Below, one piece after another: positions 48,540 to 59,808 of a DNA stretch of 64,000 bases. Position numbers and translations under genes: made by a program. Position 1 is the first letter of the stretch; each line of letters opens with the position of its first letter. This DNA is from Lithospermum erythrorhizon. Its lineage: Eukaryota > Streptophyta > Magnoliopsida > Boraginales > Boraginaceae. The stretch covers positions 1 through 64,000 of the forward strand of contig JADFUC010000458.1 of the NCBI GenBank assembly GCA_019722365.1. The letters run 5' to 3'. Below the pieces are notes generated by a model. The model saw only the letters and a list, made by a program, of their open reading frames with translations. It ran no database searches and was not told where the DNA came from.

Positions 48540-51500
48540 GCTCTGAAGATTAACTGAAGTTGAACACAACTTCAGTTTCTTCTTGTTTACCATCTTCATA
48601 AACATATCCGCTGGATTCCGATCTCCCGAAATCTTCTCAAGCTTTAGAACTCCATTCTCCAATACCCATAGTATAAAATGATACCTCAATCCTATATGCT
48701 TGGTCCTAACATAAAATATAGATTTTTCACGCATAACAGTTAATCGGGTGGACTATCACAGTACAACGTATTTCTACCATGCTCAAGATTTAACTCCTTC
48801 ATAAAGTTTGCAACCATATCATCTCTTTCACAACTTCAGCCATAGCAACATACTCAGCTTCACAACTAGATAATGCTACTATAGGTTGCAACTTAGATCT
48901 CCAAATTTAATTACAAGACTTCAAACATGAATACATATCTAATAGTAGAATACTAAGAGATTTTCTACTATCAACATGTCGAACCGCTTGATCACCTTCT
49001 TCGGTACTTCTGAAGCCAATCTGTATAGAATCCTAATCTCTGATTATTCTCATCCCCAAAATTTGTTTCGCTTCACCTAGGTGTTTCATCGCAAATTCCA
49101 CTGATAACTCTTTCTTCAACCTGTTAATCTTTTACAAATCAACTCCCACTATCAACATATCATCCACATAGAGGATTAGTATAACATAATCTTTTCCAAA
49201 CCTCCTCATGTAACAACAGTGATCACTCTCACAACTCACAAACTTCAACTTTTTCATAAAGTTATCAAATATAATATTCCACTGCCTCGGAGCTTGCTTC
49301 AAGTTTCTATGCCTTCTCCGAAGCTCGCAAACTAAGCTCTTCTTCCCTTTTAAACCTCCTCAAAGCCTTGAGGTTTCTTCATAAATATTTCTTCATCCAG
49401 ATCACCATGTAAACACAATTTTTAAGACCCATCTCTGTTGAAGATGCAGATTATACCTTGCTACCAATCCCAGAACAGTTTTGATTGTCACTAGTTTGAC
49501 TACGGGTAACAACCAAACGAGTCTTGTACCGTTTACTATCATCCTTTTCTTCCTTGATTCGATAGATCCATTTATTCTACAATATTCTCTTACGGCTACC
49601 TGGCGGTTTAACCGACTCCCACGTCATATTAGACATCAATGACTCCATTTCTTCTTTCATCGCTAACTCCCACTTAATTGAATCACCACATTGTATCATT
49701 ATCATAACTAATAAAGCTCGCTTTGTCGGTTAACAATAAAAGGTTAGCAGAGGGAGAATATCTCAGCTTGGGTTTGCTCTACTCTTAGTTCTTCTAGGAC
49801 CCGGTGTTTCACTCTCTCAACTAGTATTAGAAGTGTTTCTTTTATTCAACCACAGTTGGCTCCTCTTCTTTAGTACCTAAACTCCTCCGTAGGTCACAAA
49901 GGATCTTCGCTTGGGCTGAGTAAGTACGATCTAAGATACGCATTTTGGAAGCAGCTCGAAGCCAAGTGGCCTTGTCCTCAAGGCGCTGACTTCCTCGGTA
50001 TCGGCAAATTGCGACTTCTTCTTCCACTTCTTTCTCCTCCACCTTTCTATCTATTTTTGTATGTTACCCTTGATTAAAAAGATTATCCTACCACGACGAT
50101 CCTTCGATTCTTCAATTCATAGAATCAATATCCCATCTCAAAGATCGCCATAACCAACAAAATAAGAACGTTGTGATTTTCTATGATCAAGTTTACTTCT
50201 AGCATTTGCATCTACATAAACATACACTAAACAACCAAGTACTCTAAGGAAAGATAAGTTTGCCTTCTTCGAACTCCATACTTCTTTAGAATTTTAAAAT
50301 CCGTAGAATGCAAAGATGATTGCATCACCTCAAAACGTTGAGGTAAACCAGAATGTAACCTCATACTCCGAGCACATTCATTTAGTGTTCTGCCTATCCT
50401 TTCAGCCTATTCCGCTTATCGGGGTGTTTGAATGGGGCTTCTCATTCGATCCCATTTTTAGCGCAAGATTGTTTCAACTCATTATTAGTATACTCAACCC
50501 CATTATCGGATCTCAAACATTTCACTTTCAACCCGCCTCGATCTCAACCATACTTTCAGCTTCTTAAAGATTCCATAAACTTTAGATTGCTTTCTTATGA
50601 AATTTCAAACCTTTCCTAGTTAGACTATCAATGAAGGTTATATAATACAATGAACCTTCCATGGAACCAATAGGCGCAGTCCTCAAACACTCAGAGTGAA
50701 TAACTCTAGCCTCTCGCACTTCAGCTTTTAACAAACTCGATTTTTCTTTCTCGCTTTCCTAGCATAACTCTCACAAGCAAATATGATTTATCAACATATA
50801 TTTCAACCTCGTATCAAATTATTTGAAACAAGTACTTCATACCTTTTTTCGTCATGTGACCCATATGATTGTGCCACAACCTTGTCTTCTCCGAACCTTC
50901 AACAACAACTATCATCCCTAATCTTCTAGTGTGCGTATAGCACTCCATTTCCTAATATCGAGCTATAGTCATCGGCTTCCACGCCACTTTCCAGTGCCAT
51001 CACCGAACAACGTTCGGTAGCCATTTCCATCCAACTGACTAACAAAAATCAAGCTCTTCACTAGCTTTGGTACATGTCTCACTTTTTGTTGTCGCCTGTG
51101 CAAAAACCATTTGACAGCTTCAAGTTTACATCTCCCATACCCATAATATTCAATGGTTCACCATCGCCAGCATTTAATCCTCCTATAATCTCCGACTATA
51201 TAATTCACCATTATATCCCGACTATGTGTAGTATGAAACGACGCACTGTAATCCGTGGATCCAAGAACTAAATGTAACAATCAACCAACAAGATTAGCGG
51301 CATCCGCGTAGTCATCAACAAAATTTGACGCCACCTATGTTGTTATCCCGACCTCTAGAAGCCTTATAGTTTCTTCATGTGACCCGCTTTTGCCACAACC
51401 CCAAAGACTCGGTAGTATGTCCTCCAAATTTCGACTTACTCCTACCCCTCGACTTTGACCTCCATTTGTTCTTGCTATTTCCCTTTGTCCCAGCTTTCTA

Positions 51501-51571
51501 CCTCTTCTACATTCAATGCGTAACCCTTCAATGTTATAATACGCGCTTTCCTCGCAATGCCAAAGGTACAT
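48540..51571 (-). pseudogene. copia element 2 gag-pol
   Basis: From 5' to 3' on the minus strand: a CCHC-like knuckle near 51,370-51,410 (CGKSGSHEE); GAG-pre-integrase near 50,840-50,885 (LWHNHMGHMTKKGMKYL); integrase near 50,120-50,780 (DNGVEYTNNELKQ, then LRVLGCLVYVYVDANARSKL); RT near 49,140-49,220 with an intact catalytic block, DYVILILYVDDMLIVG; and RNase H near 48,820-48,920 (VALSSCEAEYVAMAEVVKEM), ending 48,540-48,734 (RTKHIGLRYHF, then ISGDRNPADMFMK). Frameshifts occur between most blocks. The stretch 49,740-50,050 encodes an acidic frame not typical of copia and may be an insertion or a junk frame. Confidence 0.75.
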
Positions 51572-51613
51572 CCTGTCGGGCCGTTAATTCACTACAACCA
51601 CAATACCGAAGAT

Positions 51614-51946
51614 TGTTACAATAACCTATCGTTAACACTAATCGAAGAATACTTTATAACTTAGTATTCTCAATTACAAAGCCTCACAAGATTATTGATG
51701 ATGATTCAATAATCTGCTCTCAAAAATATTATTTATGATGTATATTTTGTGATGATCATCTCATAGAAATACATCTCTATTTATAGGCCACATACTTGAT
51801 CATCAAGTCATCCAAAGCTTGGCCAACAAGTATTCTTGGTCACCAAATAACCTAATTTTCTTGATATTCTTGATCAACAAGTATTCTTAGTATTCTTTTT
51901 GCACCAAGTTCAAACACAACCGAAATGTAGGCTTCAAAACTCAACA
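51614..51946 (-). repeat. 5' LTR of copia element 2
   Basis: Direct repeat of 48110-48466; 333 bp. It ends TGTTACAATAACC on the inner side (plus-strand reading) and CTCAACA on the outer side. Confidence 0.78.
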
Positions 51947-52600
51947 TTAATATAATAAATTAAAATGTATAAGCCATGATCGTAATTCGTAAGCATACAC
52001 AAAATATTAGGTGCAAGTATCCATGCCTAGGAGATCAAAATGTAGAGTACATAAATGAAAAAGTGTTTGAAAGAATTTCATGAATTCTTCATTGACTATG
52101 CTTTGGACATTAACACTGGTTGTCCAAACAATCCTTTATAAAATTCAAATTTTGAATGATCGTCAAATATGTATAAAAGTAACATATAAATCACGATTAC
52201 TGAAAATTTCTGGTTGTTCGACTGAGTAGTAGGTGCACATGACATTAGAAGAAAAAGGAAAGAATGAATTTAAAATGCAATCTATCTGTTCTCCTCATTC
52301 CATTCTCCAAATTCATTAACAAATGTTGTACATAATCGGACTTAATAATTCCTTCTTGCAGGCTCCACAAGAACCTTTTATATGATTCATTAGTAAAAAT
52401 GTATGTACCTTTTATCTCAGTTCACACTTAAAACTTCAAAGATCAATAACTATTGCACTTATAATGGACTTGAAAATATAAGGATTAGAGGCAATATATG
52501 AGTTAGAAAGGATTCAGTTCTTGTTTTCTGAAGGTTTTATGATAAGCTAAGCTAATAAGACAGTGAAGATAGACATATAAAGCTTGTTGTGCAAAAGATA

Positions 52601-52672
52601 AGGTCCTACCAAGGCTTGAACTCGGGTTACTGGATTCAGAGTCCAATGTCCTAACCGCTAGACCACAAAACC
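52601..52672 (-). tRNA. trnQ-CUG: tRNA-Gln (anticodon CUG)
   Basis: The minus strand begins GGTTTTGTGGTCTAGCGGTT, with an A box TGGTCTAGCGGTT. The anticodon stem-loop is TTGGA-CTCTGAA-TCCAG (anticodon CTG). The TpsiC arm contains GAGTTCAAGCC (B box). The 3' acceptor strand TAGGACC pairs with the 5' GGTTTTG, using G-U wobbles. It is 72 nt with discriminator T, no CCA and no intron. Nuclear plant tRNA-Gln(CUG) genes are nearly identical over the central part. A minus-strand TTATCTTTT follows the 3' end, giving the pol III T-run terminator. Confidence 0.9.
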
Positions 52673-53399
52673 AAGATGTTATTGTTATGCTGTTAATTGA
52701 ATATAATTGAGCTTTTGTTTCCCGTGTCAAACTTTGAGTTTCAATTACTTTTTATTTATATTATGTGAGATATTACGAGAAAATAAAATGTAAATCTGGT
52801 GATATAAAATTTATCAAGATTTTGCAGATTTTGATTTCACAAATTGTGATGGGCGGTTGGTTGTAGGCGACGATGGAAGTTCGAGGAAGTGGTAGGGGTG
52901 CTTGAGAAATTGGACAATCTTTTTGGACGGAGTGGGTAGGGACGGTTTATTATATGTTTTAATGGTTTTTGTTTTAAGTTTTTTCAATACAAAATTACCG
53001 AAATATCAATTAAAAAATGTCATGTGAATGTCACATGACCTCGAAGTTTGTGAACTAATGGAAAAATTGACGGAAATATCAAGTGATACATTTTTTGAAA
53101 CATGTGTGATTGAATGAGTGATTTGGAAACATGTGTGATCGAATGGTGAATGTTTCAAAAGATGTATGATCAAACGTACCATTAGCCCTTATTAGAATAA
53201 TGAATTGAAAGTAATTGACTATCAAAAGTTGACACGGATTGATCTCCCACTAAGCGAGACTTCTATACCGCTGAGAGCGAGATGTTTGTAATTGATTTGA
53301 TCAAGGAGAGTCTCATGAGTTTAGAAGTTCATTAGTGGAAGATAAATATCAATTATTAGGATTTTAATTGTGAGATATTGTTTAATTGAACTACCTCAA

Positions 53400-53797
53400 T
53401 TTATCGGTCTAAATTAAGCCGAGCCACGAGCTAGCTTCTAGCCTCATTAGCTCGGCGAGCCGCCTCGGTAGCTTGTTACCATATTTATACTTATTTTTTT
53501 TATGAATATTTTGATTTGTTATTGTTATTTCTTCATGAATATCTCTTTCGGTAAATTTGACCTCTATCATAAATTGATGGTTTTGCTTTCCAAGTTAAAT
53601 CTTAAGCAATTTTTTTAATTGATTGAGTAAACTACATTTTTTAAAAACCAATTGAATTTGGATTCTACAATAAATGAGCTAGCTCGGAACTCGACTCGAT
53701 GAAAGCTCTTCGAGCCTTAGACTCGGCTCATTTTGTTTAGTGACCGAGCCGAACCAAAAAATCTTCAACTCGAACTCGGCTCTTTTACGCCTCTAAT
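53400..53797. mobile_element. Short hAT-like MITE rich in GAGCCGAGC words
   Basis: Starts near GGTCTAAATTAAGCCGAGCC and ends CTCGGCTCTTTTACGCCTCTA. The end, read in reverse complement (TAGAGGCGTAAAAGAGCCGAG), resembles the start. The interior has GAGCTAGCTTC, CGGCGAGCCGCC and ACTCGACTCGATG. It resembles 33594-33863. Confidence 0.5.
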
Positions 53798-56559
53798 GGT
53801 GAATGATCACATAGGGAGGACAATTTGAAAGGATTTTTTATATATAGGTTTTTACTCTTTCCAAAAAATCTTCCCCTTGTTTGTCCTTTAAGACCAAATC
53901 AATCATTGAAAAGTTTGTCTTAATAAATACTATCTACGTTTTTAATTTGCCAGTTATAGAGATAAAATGATTTATTAAAGGTTGAGAATGTATTACTAAT
54001 GCGTTATCCTGAGAAGTACTTTAATAAAGGACAAAACATTTTAGTTGATCATGAAGATAACTACTTTATTAAGGGACTAAAGTGAAAAAATTAATATAAA
54101 GTTGTATCGAAATCCTATATGAGCAGTAAAAAGAAAAGATAATTTTTTTATACGATCAATCTGATAAAAACTTCTTTAAATTAATATAGATAAATTAATA
54201 GCTCTCTAAAAATACTTTGGAAAAGGCATTTGGCAGGCCATAATTAAAAACCGCCACACAAATGTCGCGGCTTTATGTGACATTAACGTAGTATCGAACA
54301 GAGGAAAATAATAAAGACCAGCAATTTGCGGGTCATGAGTATCACCCAGCGATAATATAGTGACATTTGTGGCTCAATTGTTTTAGAAAAAAATACTATG
54401 GCGTTATTGTGGCGTAATGCTTCCTTGAAAACATCAGCCTTAAGAATGTCTGAGTATTTTTAACGTATCAGCTAAGCGTCGCGTGTTTCGGGTAATCGAC
54501 ATGCCCTTCAAAAAGCGTCACAGTTTTAGTAACCATATAATTGTGAGGTTTTACTTATTATCTTACAAATTCTGATAATTTGACAAATCTAATTCTTTTT
54601 GAAATTAACATTATTTGATATTTATTGTATCGTTAGTGTGACGTTATATATAATTAACAACCCACTAATTACGTAATTTTTCAATTTATCATATTAATAT
54701 TAACTAATTTTTCATTCTTCTAATTATATTTTTCTAAAACTTAGACAATGGCATTTATGTGACGTTATATTTTACTTGAATAAAAATTTAAATTATTTAG
54801 AAAAATAATTCAATAGTTTGTGTCATTACTATGACGTTGTGTCAATAATTTAATCATAAATTTCATATTAACATTTATTTAACTTAATATTCCTCATATC
54901 AATATTAACTAATTTTTCAATTTCCAATTATATTTTTCTAAAACTCAGAGAATGTGTAATAACCCGTAACGTTAAAAAAAAAAAAAAAATTTAAAATTTT
55001 CGATTCGGTGGTGGGACCCGGAGATAAGTATAAATAATTTCGATAATAATATTATTTAAGTATTAAATTATTTGAGCGAATACATTTATAATTTACATTA
55101 GTAATGGCAGGGACAATTAGGTTAAGTTTGATGAATTAAAATGGATTCGATAACTTCGATTCAGTGATTTCGGGCACAAACTCATGTGCGGAGTTTTCAT
55201 GACTAAGACTTAAGTCATCTTTCAACTATATCATCACAAAATACCACAAATATCTTCCCGTTTTCTTCACTTGCTTGGCGAGGAAGTTCCGTATGGCAAA
55301 CCAAAATTTTCTTCCGTTTCTTTACTTTGTTGCATATAAAGATCCTCGAGGGATTGATTGTTAAAGCTGACATGCTCCCTGCGATTTTTTGAGGTAGAAG
55401 TTAGAGTTTTGATTGATTTTCTTGGTTGACTTTTGGTTGACTTTGACATGACTTAATTTTATGATAAATCTTAGTTTGTTATGGATGCTATGATGTATAT
55501 AAGTGATGAATTCATGACTTAGAGATGGTTTGAGATGTTATGAATTCGGGGTTGAGTTTCTGAGTTTTAGGTTGACTTTTGGTTGATATTTTTATAAGAC
55601 TTTAAATGTGTAGGAGGTTATATTGGGACCTTATTGTAGTTGTTGTGATGTTAAAATGGTGATTTAAAATTGATTAAAGGGAGTTAGGTTGAAAAAGTAT
55701 TATTTTCAAGTTGAGTGTAATCGATATTTTGGAGTATAGGTTGTTAATTATGGACTTGAGGGTTAATTAGAATGACTTATAAGTTGATTTAGAAATATTT
55801 AAAATAATAAGGTGGAATTCTAGCGGGGAGATCGGTCAGGTTGTATCGACGGGATTATTGATTAGATTATTTATCCGTCATTTTAGACCGTTAGAAATAG
55901 TTCCCACTAAGAGTTGATAGGGTGTCTTCTAGAGCAGCGAGGTTTTGTAGTAGGTCTTGATATTACTTTGTGGGTGTTTTGTTAGGCGTTGATCATGGAA
56001 AGGGCGGAGTGATTGTGTCCTTGAAAGTTTTGTGGTAGCTAGGGGAGGTGAGTACTTATCTCGGGTGTTGCTACGTGCTTACTTTAAATTGTGTGAACAT
56101 GTTATTTGTGGTATGATTATGTGAGAATGATGTACATGTAATTGTGTTATGATTTACGTGAAGATAGAATATACATGTAATTGTTGTATGATTATGTGTG
56201 ATTCATTTGTGTGAGCCATGATATGATTATGTGATTGTATTACGTGGCGTTGAAGATTGCTTGAGGTAAGTATGGCTTGAACTCCCAACTTATATTTCGA
56301 TTTATGTGGCAGCGTAAATTGCTATGTATTTACGTGGCCTTGTCGATGCTTATGTATTTTACGTGGCCTTGTTGGCGGTTGTGTTGATTATGATTGTGAG
56401 ATGCTTAGCTGTGTGCTTTAAGCTTTGTTTGGGAGTGGAGTAGGTTTGTTATTGAGGGTGTTGGTTGGAGTTATGTGACTTTGTGGTGACTTGAGTATCA
56501 AGAGTTGACCATGTTGGGATGATTAGGAGTTAGGTGACTCTCCTTCCTTGCGGGATATG

Positions 56560-56810
56560 AGACGCGATTGGCCTTATACTTCGGTATATGTGCAGTGGGA
56601 GATCTATTGTCACTTTGCTGTGTGCATTGTTGATGTTGGCCTTATACTTCGGTATATGTGCAGTGTTGTCACTTTGCTGTGTGCATTGTTGATGTTGGCC
56701 TTATACTTCGGTATATGTGCAGTGGGAGATCTATTGTCACTTTGCCATGGGCATTGTTGATGTTGGCCTTATACTACGGTATAAGTGCAGTGATTATTGG
56801 CGATTTATCT
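56560..56810. repeat. Tandem TTATACTTCGGTATA motifs within LTR copy B
   Basis: Three nearly identical units of GCCTTATACTTCGGTATATG plus TGCAGTG, with GTCACTTTGCTGTGTGCATT between, and a fourth variant GCCTTATACTACGGTATAAG. The core can fold back on itself (CTTATAC...GTATAAG). Equivalent arrays occur at 13,735-14,110 and 61,295-61,505 in the other two LTR copies, with different unit counts. Confidence 0.75.
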
Positions 56811-57038
56811 ATCCCTGCAGGTAGACGGATTGAGTATATGGCATTGGGGAGTGGTATATTTGTGGAGATATGAGAGATAGAAGGTGATGACTAGGGGAGA
56901 CATAATTACGTTGTTGAGTCTACATGATTTCATTACGGATGTTTGTGTGTGCACTTATTGAGACCTTATTCTATCTTAGGCATGTTATGCTGAATGCTTC
57001 TTTGGAATCTTATTGTAGAGGCTTTATTAGGTAGTCAT

Positions 57039-57040
<2 letters not shown>

Positions 57041-57129
<89 letters not shown>
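57041..57129. repeat. (AT)n microsatellite in LTR copy B
   Basis: About 44 AT units. At the same place the other LTR copy has only GGATATATGTATT (61,739), so the run arose by expansion after the copies split. Confidence 0.85.
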
Positions 57130-57134
<5 letters not shown>

Positions 57135-58192
57135 TTATTCATGTTGGGCTATAATAATATTATCTGTCTCGTTCCGTATGGTATGTTCATCCCATGTTAA
57201 GTATTCCTTTAAGCCGCGGCTTACGCCCCTTTTTTCGCTATAGGCGGCATTTTCATTGTGCCGGAGTTGACGGGCAATTTGGATTGAACCCGGGAAATTT
57301 GGAGTTCCGGAGGTAGCTAGGTGAGCGTCGGGTGGCGGAGGATCCTCGTAGTCGATTTTTTATGTGTTGTCAACTCTTTTTTATTTTTTGTACTTTATTT
57401 TTCAAACTTGTCGTGGGTTGTCACTTTGTATTAAGTCACGATGCCCACACTCTTTACCGTAGTCTTGCCGGCATTCTTGTTATTAGGATATGTTGTATAT
57501 ATATATGGAGTTGGTTGGTTAGATATCGTGATGGATTGTAAATTTTAAAAAGCTGTTATTATTTTTGAGAATATTTGAAATCAAAATAGTTTTTGGATAA
57601 ACGAGTAGTTTTAAAGCGAGTCGTCCATCGGTTTGGTGGCTACGGTGTTAGGATTATAAAGATTAAGCCTCGAGGCGGCCGACTGTGGCGGGTGGATTAT
57701 ATTTAAATTGACTAAAATTAATTCAAAATTTGTCTCATTACTATGACGTTGTATTAATAATTTAATCATAAGTTTCATATCAAGATTTATATTAACTTAA
57801 TATTCCTCATATCAATATTAACTAATTTTTCAATTTTCAATTATATTTTAATCAAAAATTTTATATCAACATTTAAATTAAATTAATGTTCTCATGTCGC
57901 GGTTGTGTGACGTTTGGTATTTATTATGACATTAATTTCATTTCAACGTTAAATTACTTTCTTCTATGTGGCGGTAGTGTGACGTTTCTCATTTATTATG
58001 ATATTAATTGCTTAAAACGATCCAGATATAGTCAGCTTGATGATATTAATGTATTTAAAGTATATGGCAGGACCGTGACGTTTTTATGGCGTATGTTGCA
58101 GTATAAAATGGCCAATGGACATTCACATTTTACATTCTGAAAGTTTCACATTTTACATTCTGAAAGTTTCAAAGCCTTTTTTGTAGTATAGA

Positions 58193-58622
58193 ATGTCAGG
58201 TAGACGTAATGTTCAAACTGTTGAGCTTGGCAAATTCATTGCGTGGATGTTGGATCCTTCAAATCCTCGATTAGTAAGATATATTTTATCGTTTTATTTG
58301 TTAATTGGTTTAGTTTGTTAATATATCTACTACACCTAATAATATATATTTTCATCTCATTGTTTAATAGGAAATACCTGAGAAGTTTGCTCGTAGATGG
58401 CAAGTAACTTTAAGTGGAGTTTGTAAGTTCAAACTCCATGATGGGAGAAAAAAGAAGACTTATAATGTCACGATTGAAAATGGTAAGCGGCATAATAATA
58501 GTCAATAATACTCCAAGTTCTTCACGGATGATTGGCCCCAATTTGTTCAAGCGTGTGTGATAGAAGGTGAATTAGTGCGATTAGATATGTATCGGGGAAG
58601 TCGATTGACACATTTTGGATAA
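58193..58622 (+). pseudogene. B3-like gene 1 in the CACTA region, two exons
   Basis: Exon 1 (58193-58273, 27 codons) begins MSGRRNVQTVELGKFIAWML and ends at a GTAAGA donor. The intron is 97 bp with acceptor TTTAATAG. Exon 2 (58371-58622, 84 codons) encodes EIPEKFARRWQVTLSG, CKFKLHDGRKKKTYNVTIEN and KFFTDDWPQFVQACVIEGEL. The IP..F-to-FTD.W..FV..(x)..GE.V pattern is that of a B3 DNA-binding domain. One in-frame TAA at 58506-58508 breaks it. A paralogue with the same exon sizes lies on the other strand (59479-59066). It also resembles the hAT-borne B3 ORF at 46.0 kb (YDVKIEN / YNVTIEN, FYFTDGW / KFFTDDW). Its position among CACTA-type repeats suggests capture by, or long residence in, the transposon. 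Confidence 0.6.
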
Positions 58623-59065
58623 CTATTTTAAAGTTAGTATTTATGGCTTAGATGGTATGTTTAGAGCATAATAATAATGTTGTATCTTTTAAATTAAGTG
58701 ATTAATTTAATCTTAAAATAATCTTTATTTTGTTTAATCTAGAATAACTAATGTTATTTTGTTTAATGTTGTGTTTTTTAGAAGACGACTCTACAATAAT
58801 TATCTTAAAAAAGAAAAAATTGGAAACTATGACATTATTGTGACATTTTTTTAATATATTAATTATATTATATATAATACTTTGACTTATGGTGATAAAT
58901 TGATAATTGTTTCATATCAATTGTGGCGTTAGTGTGGCATTTCTTCTCGAGCGTCGCATATGTCAAAAGATTCAGAACGCTTTCATATTCGTTGACATAA
59001 AATTAAAATTAAAAAGCAAAAAATACAACCATTTATTCAAACGATATTTAAAAGTCTCTGATATG

Positions 59066-59479
59066 AGACGAAAAGAATAGTCATCACGGTCTCCACGGAA
59101 TTCTAATACATGCTTGAAACCAATGAACTCTCCCATTACCCGTATTGTTTGTGAACAAATTCAATACCGTGATAAAAATTTTAGATTGTGCTTCATTATT
59201 TTCACTTCTGCCACTTTCAATCTTCACATCAAAAACTCTATCTAAGACTTTGAATTTGCAAATTCCACATAGAGTTAGAACAACCCGCCATTTACGAGCA
59301 AAATCTTCGGGTATTTCCTGTTCATCAACGACATAATATATATATTAATAACTACACAAAAAATTAAAGTAATTATAAAAAATAAAAGTATATATTACAA
59401 ATCGAGGACTTGTAGGTTCCAATAAACAACTAAGAAAACTATCAAGCTTAAAGGGTTGAAGGTCATCACTTGGAGGCAT
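59066..59479 (-). pseudogene. B3-like gene 2 in the CACTA region, two exons
   Basis: Exon 1 (59479-59399, 27 codons) begins MPPSDDLQPFKLDSFLSCLL and ends at a GTAATA donor. Exon 2 starts at 59317 after a GAACAG acceptor and encodes EIPEDFARKWRVVL, CKFKVLDRVFDVKIESGRSE, then (after a frameshift) IEFVHKQYG, GEFIGFKHVLEFRGDRDD and YSFRLISETF. Exon 1 length (81 nt) and the splice position match B3-like gene 1 exactly, so the two are duplicates facing each other tail to tail about 440 bp apart. The far end of exon 2 is approximate. Confidence 0.58.
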
Positions 59480-59808
59480 TTTGGGAGTAATTTTGTGATT
59501 GTGAAAAAAATGGATGATGAAATCTGGTTATGGAACATCTCAATTTATAATGCTAAACATGTCAATAAAGCGTCCATGCAGCCATGCATTAACTTAATTT
59601 GTCGTGGAGTAACCCCGATGCATGCGATTCTGGTATATTTATTAATTTTGAACGTTAATTTGAATACGCTATGACATGTGTGTGACGTTTCATACATATA
59701 AATAGATTATAAAATATTCTAAAATGTAATTAAAAGATATTCAACAAAATGTCTCAGAAACGTCACACGTTGAGTATATTTAAAATTTATTAAAGATGCG
59801 AATATTTA

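Larger units (their letters stand above)
48110..51946 (-). mobile_element. Second full-length Ty1/copia element
   Basis: Flanked by LTRs 48110-48466 and 51614-51946. On the minus strand the order is gag zinc knuckle, GAG-pre-integrase, integrase, RT and RNase H. In element orientation the 3' LTR begins TGTTGAGTTTTGAAGCC, preceded by CAAATGGGAGATT, the classic copia polypurine tract. At 3.8 kb it is slightly short for a copia element, so internal deletions are likely. Confidence 0.8.
51947..54220. other. Intergenic DNA with a tRNA gene and a MITE
   Basis: Contains the tRNA-Gln at 52601-52672 and a GAGCTCGG-rich MITE-like element at 53400-53797. Short direct repeats of GAAACATGTGTGAT occur near 53,100-53,140. 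No protein domain is seen. Confidence 0.5.
54955..57697 (+). repeat. Long chromovirus-type LTR, copy B (apparently solo)
   Basis: Starts TGTAATAACCCGTAACG and ends near GGCGGCCGACTGTGGCGGG. It is homologous to copies A and C along its length (GGTTGACTTTTGG, AAGACTTTAAATGTGTAGGAGG, TAGCTAGGGGAGGTGAGTAC, GACTCTCCTTCC, AAGCCGCGGCTTACGCCC, GGCGGCATTTTC). No gag-pol follows. It lies within CACTA-type sequence: the flanks TTTTTCTAAAACTCAGAGAATG and TTTAATCATAAG resemble each other's neighbours in the undisturbed repeat. Confidence 0.68.

Noticed and set aside
49842..50042. Acidic minus-strand ORF starting MEEKEVEEEV
   Set aside because: Lies between integrase and RT of the copia element; probably a low-complexity linker or shadow frame.
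52503..52730. 75-codon minus-strand ORF with GLAVRTLDSESSNPSSSLG
   Set aside because: It is the tRNA-Gln gene read as protein; the cloverleaf explains the sequence.
56548..56873. Two repetitive ORFs with VDVGLILRYMCS
   Set aside because: They are the tandem TTATACTTCGG array of an LTR read as protein.
57037..57243. Second open frame of repeated Tyr-Ile
   Set aside because: It is the (AT)n microsatellite in LTR copy B.
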